Source: Lachnospiraceae bacterium (GTDB lineage Bacteria; Bacillota_A; Clostridia; Lachnospirales; Lachnospiraceae). From it: a stretch of DNA of 5,551 bases. The notes under the pieces were generated by a model. The model did not search any database. It was not told the DNA's origin and saw nothing but the letters and a program-made list of their open reading frames with translations. Each line of letters starts with the position of its first letter. Positions within the stretch are counted from its first letter, which is position 1. The stretch lies in contig JAFQCI010000015.1 of the NCBI GenBank assembly GCA_017416505.1, positions 1 to 5,551 on the forward strand, written 5' to 3'. Below, piece by piece: positions 1 to 4,439 of this stretch. The translations under genes were made by a program, and so were the position numbers.

Positions 1-139
1 AAAGAAAAATGGATGGATAAGCGTCGCGAAGATGTTCTGGATGCTCCATATTTTCATGTGGTATTTACTGTTCCACAGGAATTAAATCCACTCATATATA
101 GCAACCAGCAGGTATTATATGATGCATTATACCACTCTG
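1..139 (+). pseudogene. IS91-family transposase fragment, 3' part lost
   Basis: The plus-strand frame is open from the window edge and encodes about 46 residues (KEKWMDKRREDVLDAPYFH and onward to LYDALYH). These match residues 75-119 of the intact transposase at 2378-3529, with 36 of 45 positions identical by my alignment. The DNA differs at many third positions, so this is a related but distinct IS91-like element, not a recent duplicate. Similarity stops just after the ALYH codons. There the frame enters the palindromic repeat at 140 and ends at a TAA (160-162). The HUH motif and catalytic tyrosines would lie downstream and are absent, and no continuation appears after the palindrome. The N-terminal zinc-finger part may lie left of the window. 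It is almost certainly non-functional. Confidence 0.88.
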
Positions 140-229
140 TAGAAAAACCGAAATTGATGTAAACGATAGGGCAGTTTATCAAAGAGTGTAAGCTGCTTTA
201 TCGTTTACACCAACTTCGATTGGTTTCTA
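140..229. repeat. MITE-like imperfect palindrome, copy 1
   Basis: This 90-bp unit has arms that are near reverse complements: the left begins TAGAAA and reaches TGATGTAAACGATAGGGCAG, the right ends in TTTCTA. The arms are about 30 nt plus a further pairing GCAG/CTGC, with a loop of roughly 15-20 nt. A diverged second copy lies at 2107-2199 in the opposite orientation. The arms are asymmetric in the same way in both copies: one carries ATGTAAACGA followed by GGGCAG, the other GTGTAAACGA followed by AAAGCAG. Both copies start with TA and end with TA, which would fit a TA target duplication of the IS630/Tc1-mariner type (inference). The unit has no coding capacity. As RNA it would be a strong hairpin and could end transcription from either side. 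Confidence 0.8.
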
Positions 230-361
230 ATCAAGTTATACGTCATATATGATTTCTACATCGTTTTCCTAACACCAAGCTGCAATGAACTTCATCTGAT
301 GAATCTTATGTTATATCTCTGGCCCAATTAGGTGCAGGATTTTTTGTTTAGTCATGTTCAT
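230..361 (-). pseudogene. decayed small reading frame downstream of the 221-aa gene
   Basis: On the minus strand an AGAGG ribosome-binding-like sequence precedes two ATGs (361-359 and 355-353). The frame reads MNMTKQKILHLIGPEI and meets TAA at 313-311. The same frame continues protein-like through KIHQMKFIAAWC, a TAG, then ENDVEIIYDV, a TAA, and a further stop just before the palindrome. Several in-frame stops with plausible peptide between them suggest a gene decayed by point mutations, with its 3' part cut off at the palindrome. It would have been the last gene of the minus-strand operon. I do not recognise the family. The alternative is a genuine 14-16-codon peptide followed by random sequence. 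Confidence 0.35.
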
Positions 362-411
362 TTCCTCTTTTCGTTAAATAATAGTTTCTTCTTTCCAATG
401 TTATTCATATA

Positions 412-1077
412 TCAAACTCCATCACTTTTTCGAAAAATTTTTTCAAACACCTCAAAAGTTTCATCACTCATTTTTCTGATGAAACCACTTAATGAAATAC
501 TTGTAGGACATCCATTTTTATCCAACTTTAAAGGTTTCTGAGTAGATTTTGTCTTTCCGAACAAAAGTGTTGGAACAATTTCTAGCGGAATCGGACGTGC
601 AGCAATCGTCGAGCCACTACCGCTGGCAGCCTGCTCTGCACAACATGTAATTGGCTCCTGATGAAACAAATGAGGAATCGGAGTCAAATCCTCCTCAACA
701 AAGGTTGTATGAATATCATCCGTAAGTACTACATTGTCCAAATAACCACTACCACCTGCAAATATAACAAATTCACCATGAGGCCCTTGCTTTTTTACTG
801 CAATTCCCTTTGGAAGCAAAGACGAATATGGATGCCCCATTTCACGCATCATATAGTCAAATGCTGGTTCGATCTTTTCAATCTGAAGTCTCGCCATAAG
901 ACACAAAGTTCCCTGTTGCAAGGATACTGCATAAACCACATCACCAACACGAAGTGACGAAATCGATGGCATCTTTGTATGCTGACTTCCATAGATTACC
1001 TTAAACGGCCCAGTATCACCTTTTTTATTAAGTTGTTTTACATAATCTTTCGACCAAAATGTTATATATCCACTCAT
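412..1077 (-). CDS. hypothetical 221-aa protein, possible PUA/EVE-like N-terminal domain
   Basis: I do not recognise a named family. The N-terminal half (residues 1-71) contains YITFWSKDYV, FKVIYGSQHT and then RVGDVVYAVSLQQGTLCLMA. The last resembles the 'GD-x-hydrophobic ... G-x-hydrophobic' strand pattern of PUA-like folds (EVE, ASCH), which bind modified nucleic acid or nucleotides. That resemblance is by eye only. Residues 100-126 are hydrophobic and glycine-rich (EFVIFAGGSGYL). Residues 145-160 are small and low in complexity (CCAEQAASGSGS), probably a linker. No signal peptide or membrane helix is seen. The ATG at 1077-1075 has only a weak upstream GGTGA. The gene begins 80 nt after the PBECR4-like gene, on the same strand with no convincing promoter between, so it is probably co-transcribed and may act with that system. 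It ends in TGA at 414-412. Confidence 0.75.
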   Translation of the reverse strand: MSGYITFWSKDYVKQLNKKGDTGPFKVIYGSQHTKMPSISSLRVGDVVYAVSLQQGTLCLMARLQIEKIEPAFDYMMREMGHPYSSLLPKGIAVKKQGPHGEFVIFAGGSGYLDNVVLTDDIHTTFVEEDLTPIPHLFHQEPITCCAEQAASGSGSTIAARPIPLEIVPTLLFGKTKSTQKPLKLDKNGCPTSISLSGFIRKMSDETFEVFEKIFRKSDGV

Positions 1078-1157
1078 CTTATATCACCATCACATTCAAA
1101 TATTCGAAGTTTTACGAATTAACCAAACCTGCTAAAAGAAAGGAGTTCAGCGTTAAG

Positions 1158-1874
1158 TCATAATTTCTCTGTCTTATCCAAGCTCTTAGTTCTTATATTT
1201 ATAATTTGTGAATCGTCATTTTCCTCCCCTTCGCAATCATCCACAATGAATTTTAGTAATATATCTGATAAAAGTTCTTTCAAAGAATCTTTATGTTCCG
1301 CTAATTGATTTTCCTCTCCCAATAGTACCTCTGAAAATTTTGATTCACCTGATTTTCTTCGTAATACCAAATCTAGTTTCTTTGCTTTCGCCATATTTAA
1401 TTCATTACCCTTCAACAAATTCATTGGTCTTGCTTTTCCTGCCACAAAAAATCCTAATGTCGCACTAACATTCCCTGCTGCCAATGTACATCTGATTTTA
1501 TTTTTTTCAAAATCTTCTTCAACAGAAGTTCCCACAGTAAACATATTCATAATTGCTGGTAACGAATTTATTTTTCTCCTGACAGAACCTTTTACTTCAC
1601 TTTCATTCTGTCCGTTTTTACAAAAATCGAAATCACTTTCTTCTAATGTACCTTTATAACATTTTTCAAAGAAAGTTGTTGCGTCAAGTCTTGTATGTAA
1701 CCCTGTAAGATGTAAATAATTATCCTCATACGCTGCCACAATATAATATTCATTTTTTATAAATGCCTTAGAGCAAAGCAAATATTCATAGTCAGCATAG
1801 TATTTTTTATATGAGTAGGCATTGTGAATAACGGTTTCCTTCACACGTTCTTTAAAACTCTTTTTTTCTGCCAT
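1158..1874 (-). CDS. PBECR4-like nuclease-fold protein, candidate toxin
   Basis: The 238-aa product resembles the PBECR4 domain (phage Barnase-EndoU-ColicinE5/D-RelE-like nuclease 4), recognised by memory of the pattern rather than a search. Key stretches are YEYLLCSKAF (29-38), YYIVAAYEDNYLHLTGLHT (43-61), FFEKCYKGTLEESDFDF (68-84) and VKGSVRRKINSLP (94-106). A conserved-looking core then follows: EEDFEKNKIRCTLA, TLGFF and LLKGNEL. The C-terminus (about 185-238) is charged and acidic. Family members are mostly known as domains in large phage or conjugative polyvalent proteins; here the domain stands alone. The ATG at 1874-1872 is chosen because GGAGG (1883-1879) lies 4 nt upstream. A longer reading from 2015 would have to translate the structured leader RNA. 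The gene follows a repeat-bearing RNA and hairpin, as type III toxins do. RNase activity is inferred from the fold class, with no catalytic residues assigned. Confidence 0.8.
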   Translation of the reverse strand: MAEKKSFKERVKETVIHNAYSYKKYYADYEYLLCSKAFIKNEYYIVAAYEDNYLHLTGLHTRLDATTFFEKCYKGTLEESDFDFCKNGQNESEVKGSVRRKINSLPAIMNMFTVGTSVEEDFEKNKIRCTLAAGNVSATLGFFVAGKARPMNLLKGNELNMAKAKKLDLVLRRKSGESKFSEVLLGEENQLAEHKDSLKELLSDILLKFIVDDCEGEENDDSQIINIRTKSLDKTEKL

Positions 1875-1878
1875 GTTT

Positions 1879-1883
1879 CCTCC
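1879..1883 (-). promoter_or_regulatory. ribosome binding site of the PBECR4-like gene
   Basis: GGAGG on the minus strand is followed by AAAC and ATG (1874-1872). It is the only strong Shine-Dalgarno in the leader. It sits just after the terminator-like hairpin and decides the start codon against the longer open frame from 2015. Confidence 0.85.
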
Positions 1884-1892
1884 ATATAGTAA

Positions 1893-1926
1893 AATAGAAG
1901 GACGACTTCGCAGCCATCCTTCTACT
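1893..1926 (-). terminator. GNRA-capped hairpin between the RNA repeats and the PBECR4-like gene
   Basis: On the minus strand AGAAGGATGGCT pairs with AGTCGTCCTTCT (1923-1912 and 1907-1896). This gives a 12-bp stem with two G-U pairs, closed by the tetraloop GCGA. It can extend by three more pairs (to 1926/1893). The 3' side continues ATTTTACT, a broken U-tract, and the 5' side is A-rich. This fits a leaky intrinsic terminator. In type III toxin-antitoxin loci a similar element sets the ratio of antitoxin RNA to toxin mRNA. It could instead be a processing site or a plain leader hairpin. Confidence 0.6.
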
Positions 1927-1949
1927 AATTTTTCACAGTTTATTCTGCA

Positions 1950-1981
1950 ATGGAAATGGGTTTTCAGTCTCCATTCCGACC
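1950..1981 (-). repeat. RNA repeat unit 2 (pseudoknot-capable, covarying stem)
   Basis: This unit follows unit 1 directly. Stem 1 is GGTC (1981-1978) with GACT (1969-1966), ending in a G-U pair. Stem 2 is GGAATGG (1977-1971) with CCATTTC (1959-1953). The linkers are A (1970) and GAAAAC (1965-1960). Compared with unit 1, CA became TG on one side of stem 2 and TG became CA on the other, so pairing is kept. No clear third unit follows. The AATAAACTGTGAAAA segment after it only weakly recalls the 3' half of the repeat. Confidence 0.65.
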
Positions 1982-2013
1982 GCTGAAACAGGTTTAAGGT
2001 CTCTGTTCCGACC
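1982..2013 (-). repeat. RNA repeat unit 1 (pseudoknot-capable)
   Basis: Stem 1 is GGTC (2013-2010) with GACC (2001-1998). Stem 2 is GGAACAG (2009-2003) with CTGTTTC (1991-1985), including one G-U pair. The linkers are A (2002) and TTAAAC (1997-1992), and a spacer AGC (1984-1982) ends the unit. Releasing one stem-2 pair leaves a one-nucleotide first loop crossing six pairs, which classical H-type pseudoknots allow. Confidence 0.65.
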
Positions 2014-2033
2014 ATATTTAGTATTTCTTTTTG

Positions 2034-2069
2034 TACTTTAATTATACACTAATATATGCAGTTAGTCAA
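2034..2069 (-). promoter_or_regulatory. near-consensus sigma-70/sigma-A promoter of the leader RNA and its operon
   Basis: On the minus strand the -35 box TTGACT (2069-2064) is followed by a 17-nt spacer and a perfect -10 TATAAT (2046-2041). The start would fall around 2036-2034, about 21 nt before the first repeat. It is the strongest promoter in the window, consistent with abundant expression of a small RNA. Read-through would serve the two genes downstream. Confidence 0.85.
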
Positions 2070-2106
2070 AATAAATTTACAAAATTCCCAATCCATACAA
2101 ATTCTT

Positions 2107-2199
2107 TAGGTTAGAATCGATGATGGTGTAAACGAAAAAGCAGTTTTTAAGTTTTTTAATGAACTGCCCTTTCGTTTACATCATTTTCGATTTAGCCTA
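2107..2199. repeat. MITE-like imperfect palindrome, copy 2 (inverted relative to copy 1)
   Basis: This 93-bp unit runs from TAGGTT to AGCCTA. The arms contain GTGTAAACGAAAAAGCAG on the left and GGGCAG/ATGTAAACGA (read on the minus strand) on the right. Its reverse complement aligns with copy 1 end to end, with scattered substitutions and small indels. The loop is AT-rich and differs between the copies, while the central stem is conserved. It lies between the 3' end of the IS91-like element and the promoter of the RNA/toxin-like module. It has TA at both ends and no reading frame of its own. Confidence 0.8.
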
Positions 2200-2264
2200 A
2201 TTGAACAAAGTAAGCGTCCCTTAGTTATAAACTATGGACTTTTAATCTGTTCTTCATATCCATG

Positions 2265-2273
2265 ATTATACCA
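2265..2273 (-). promoter_or_regulatory. possible outward-facing extended -10 promoter at the IS 3' end
   Basis: The minus strand carries TGGTATAAT, an extended -10 (TGnTATAAT). No good -35 is present: the hexamer 17 nt upstream is TCGCAA. It points out of the IS91-like element toward the palindrome and the RNA/toxin-like module. Outward promoters at the 3' ends of IS91/ISCR elements are known. The palindrome at 2107-2199 might block read-through. Confidence 0.35.
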
Positions 2274-2331
2274 GATTCACTTACCGGTTGCGAGGAATTT
2301 TGATGCTTTTTCCGATATAATTGCACGACAA

Positions 2332-2354
2332 TAAAACCCCAGTATCTGAGGCTT
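2332..2354 (-). terminator. intrinsic terminator after the transposase gene
   Basis: On the minus strand CCTCAG (2351-2346), the loop ATA and CTGGGG (2342-2337) form a 6-bp stem with one G-U pair. It is followed at once by TTTTATTG. A few A residues before the stem can pair with the T-run. It lies about 25 nt past the transposase stop codon. Confidence 0.6.
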
Positions 2355-2377
2355 AGAAAATATGAAATTTCTATCTT

Positions 2378-3529
2378 TTAGCATCGCAAAGACAAGTGCT
2401 TTTGTGGTTTGCCAAGATGCCCTCCACATACCTTACATACACATATCTTGATTCCGTAAAGATGTTCCAGTATCTCTGGCATTTCCATTTCACGTAGTTT
2501 AGAAAGATATTTCTGACAACCAAGAAGATTTCTGTAAACTGTTAATTTTTTCTTCTTTGTGCGTGAACACAATAAACCATAGTGTCTGATTCGTACAAAA
2601 CGCTTTGGTGGTACGTGCATTAAAAAACGGCGAATAAATTCTATCCCTGATAAGGTTAATTTTTTCCACTTTCCCTCATTATGATAATCTTTTACTGAAA
2701 AAGTAACGTTTTTTTCATCTATACTAATAATACGGTAATTGCTGATGGCAATACGGTGGGTGTATTTGCCAAGATAATTGATTACTGACTGAGCATCATT
2801 AAAAGTCTTTTTACAATAAGGAACCCATTCAATGGAATAACAGGTATCCAGCAATTCTTGGAACGTGTAATGGTTACGATATTTCTCAGAAGAACCGTAA
2901 AATTGAAGTTTTTCGTCTTTCCAAAGAAGTTTCAATTCTTCTAAATATTTTCCACGAAATACTTTTGAAATGACTTGTACAGGAAGAAAAAAGTTATTCC
3001 CATTATCTTTCCACTGATTTTTCGGAGTCAGACCTCCTCCTAAAAGAATGGTATGTATATGTGGATGGAAATTCATTTCAAAACCCCACGTATGCAGGAT
3101 ACAGATATAGCCTACTTTTGCACCAAGATATTTAGGATCAGCAGTAAGTTCACTAATTGTTGAGGAGGCAACATGGTAAAGAGCATCATACAATAGTGCC
3201 TGATTACTGAGAATAACGGGATTTAAAATATCAGGAACGGTAAATACAAGATGAAAATATGGAGCATCTAATACATCTTCTCTTCGTGAGTCCATCCAAA
3301 TCTCTTTTGGAATTGCCTGACACATAGGGCAACAGCGGTTTCTGCAAGAGTTATGATGGATATGTACTTTCCCACAGTCTTCGCAGATACTTGTATTAGA
3401 ACCATATGCTCCAGTTTTGCAGTTGATGATGTTATGAGCAGTCTTCATCTGTATAGCAGACGGAGAATACTGTTCCATATACGCAGGGAAAAAACGGTTA
3501 AAAATATCCTGAACTGTTGGCTTATTCAT
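2378..3529 (-). CDS. IS91-family transposase (HUH/Y2 rolling-circle type)
   Basis: The 383-aa protein would nick and transfer single DNA strands during rolling-circle-like transposition. Residues 49-70 form a cysteine/histidine zinc-finger region (C49, C52, C62, C66, C67, C70), as in the Zn_Tnp_IS91 domain. The metal-binding HUH motif is HPHIH at 155-159. The two catalytic tyrosines are Y252 and Y256 in NYLGKYTHRIA, separated by three residues as in IS91. A typical RIRHYGLL block lies near 313-320, and a C-terminal CVCKVC (363-368) may bind another metal. The start ATG (3529-3527) is preferred because AAGGTG lies just upstream. The frame is open to a TTG at 3559, which would add ten residues. 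It overlaps the recombinase gene by 8 nt, implying translational coupling. No inactivating change is seen. Confidence 0.93.
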   Translation of the reverse strand: MNKPTVQDIFNRFFPAYMEQYSPSAIQMKTAHNIINCKTGAYGSNTSICEDCGKVHIHHNSCRNRCCPMCQAIPKEIWMDSRREDVLDAPYFHLVFTVPDILNPVILSNQALLYDALYHVASSTISELTADPKYLGAKVGYICILHTWGFEMNFHPHIHTILLGGGLTPKNQWKDNGNNFFLPVQVISKVFRGKYLEELKLLWKDEKLQFYGSSEKYRNHYTFQELLDTCYSIEWVPYCKKTFNDAQSVINYLGKYTHRIAISNYRIISIDEKNVTFSVKDYHNEGKWKKLTLSGIEFIRRFLMHVPPKRFVRIRHYGLLCSRTKKKKLTVYRNLLGCQKYLSKLREMEMPEILEHLYGIKICVCKVCGGHLGKPQKHLSLRC

Positions 3530-4379
3530 GGGAAACACCTTCTTCCAATACTGAATCAAATGGACTGCGGATTCCCATGAGAGTTTTATTGCTTACATGA
3601 AGATAAACTTCTGTCGATTTTGGGTCACGATGTCCAAGAAGAGCCTGTATGTTTCTTGTATCGACTCCTTGTTCCAAAAGATGCGTTGCAAAACTATGAC
3701 GTAAAGAATGAGGAGTTACTTTTTTTGTAAGTTCTGCTTTCGTAACTGAACGGCGCATAACCTGTTCTAATGCACTGACAGTAAGATATTGCCCCGTGAA
3801 TTTATTAGGAAAGAGGATTCCGCGTGGCTTTCCATAGCAAAACCAGTATTCTGTAAGAAGATCGAGATTCTTTTTGGAAAGAATGGTATAACGGTCTTGT
3901 CTGTTCTTAGAGTTCCGTACATGTATCTGCATGTTGGTGCGTGAAATGTCATCATAATGAAGATGGATAACTTCAGATACTCTAAGCCCAGAAGCATACA
4001 TTGCTGCGAACATGGTTCTGTATTTTATATCTTCTGTGGCATCAAGAAGTCGATTGATTTCATCCAACGAAAGTATCGTCGGAAGCTTATGATCTAACAG
4101 CATACGTGGAACTGTGATATCATCCCACAGGATATGAAGAACATTTCTGAAAAAGAAGCGGATAGCTGAATTGTAAAGATTAATCGTAGTAGCTTTCAGA
4201 CCGGTATCTTTCTTTTTCAACAGGAAAAGCCGTACATCCTGACAAGTCAGTTCTTCCGGAACTTTATCCATGTATTTTAGAAATACAGATACATAGTTTT
4301 TATAGCAGTTGATTGTAGTCTGTGTAAGATTACGGATTTTTCCAGCTTCTTCAAGCTGTTGTAAATATTTTTCGTACAT
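3522..4379 (-). CDS. tyrosine recombinase/integrase of the IS91-like element
   Basis: The 285-aa protein is a compact XerC/D-like phage integrase-family recombinase. Residues 1-85 form the SAM-like core-binding domain (YEKYLQQLEEAGKIRN, TINCYKNYVSVFLKYM). The catalytic domain shows R133 (SGLRVSEV), K158 in the beta-hairpin (NSKNRQ), H224 and R227 (HSLRHSFATH), H250 (LLGHRD) and the nucleophile Y259 (STEVYLHV). The full catalytic set is present. The start ATG (4379-4377) has GGAGG 7 nt upstream; a longer frame from a TTG at 4472 lacks such a site. It ends inside the beginning of the transposase gene (8-nt overlap), so the two are probably translated from one mRNA. Its role in IS91-like transposition is not established; resolving intermediates is one possibility. 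Confidence 0.93.
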   Translation of the reverse strand: MYEKYLQQLEEAGKIRNLTQTTINCYKNYVSVFLKYMDKVPEELTCQDVRLFLLKKKDTGLKATTINLYNSAIRFFFRNVLHILWDDITVPRMLLDHKLPTILSLDEINRLLDATEDIKYRTMFAAMYASGLRVSEVIHLHYDDISRTNMQIHVRNSKNRQDRYTILSKKNLDLLTEYWFCYGKPRGILFPNKFTGQYLTVSALEQVMRRSVTKAELTKKVTPHSLRHSFATHLLEQGVDTRNIQALLGHRDPKSTEVYLHVSNKTLMGIRSPFDSVLEEGVSHE

Positions 4380-4386
4380 AATAAAA

Positions 4387-4435
4387 CCTCCATGAATTAA
4401 GATAGTAAAATAAATCCTACTACCTATCATGGAGG
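4387..4435 (-). promoter_or_regulatory. leader hairpin that can hide the recombinase ribosome binding site
   Basis: On the minus strand CCTCCATG (4435-4428) is the exact reverse complement of CATGGAGG (4394-4387), which contains the GGAGG Shine-Dalgarno of the recombinase gene. A second set of pairs, GATAG (4428-4424) with CTATC (4405-4401), continues inward across a 6-nt bulge. If the mRNA starts upstream of 4435, the ribosome binding site would be paired and translation reduced. Transposon mRNAs often limit read-in expression this way. Confidence 0.5.
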
Positions 4436-4439
4436 AGCA

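Larger units (their letters stand above)
1890..2034 (-). ncRNA. candidate antitoxin-like leader RNA with two pseudoknot repeats
   Basis: Transcription from the promoter at 2041-2069 should start near 2034. It would yield about 145 nt before the hairpin ending near 1893. The RNA holds two tandem repeats of 32 nt. In each, GGTC can pair with GACC (or GACU) and the intervening G-rich strand can pair with a later pyrimidine-rich strand, an H-type pseudoknot. Stem-2 bases covary between the repeats while the connecting loops are conserved, which argues for selected RNA structure. No short peptide with a good ribosome binding site is seen within it. The order of RNA repeats, hairpin and toxin-like gene matches type III antitoxins such as ToxI. 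ToxI differs in having more repeats (five and a half of 36 nt). Alternatives are a protein-binding autoregulatory leader or an attenuator. Confidence 0.55.

Noticed and set aside
661..957. Plus-strand 98-aa frame opposite the 221-aa gene
   Set aside because: It is an antisense shadow with no ribosome binding site and no protein-like pattern, whereas the minus-strand frame is coherent.
1083..1110. Near-palindrome TTCAAATATTCGAA before the 221-aa gene as an operator
   Set aside because: A short AT-rich palindrome in AT-rich DNA, with no matching site elsewhere and no clear promoter at this position.
1950..2013. CRISPR array
   Set aside because: There are only two units in direct contact. The variable bases are compensatory stem changes, not spacers, and no cas gene is present.
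1875..2015. N-terminal extension of the PBECR4-like frame up to 2015
   Set aside because: The extra 47 codons lie over the repeat RNA and the hairpin, have no ribosome binding site and show an unnatural composition. GGAGG at 1883-1879 points to the ATG at 1874.
2210..2216. GTAAGCG as a remnant end of an IS66-family element
   Set aside because: Seven matching bases are expected about once by chance in a window this size, and no IS66 gene or second end is present.
3530..3559. TTG start at 3559 for the IS91-like transposase
   Set aside because: It would increase the overlap with the recombinase to 38 nt. The ATG at 3529 has an AAGGTG upstream and a family-like beginning (MNKPTVQDIF).
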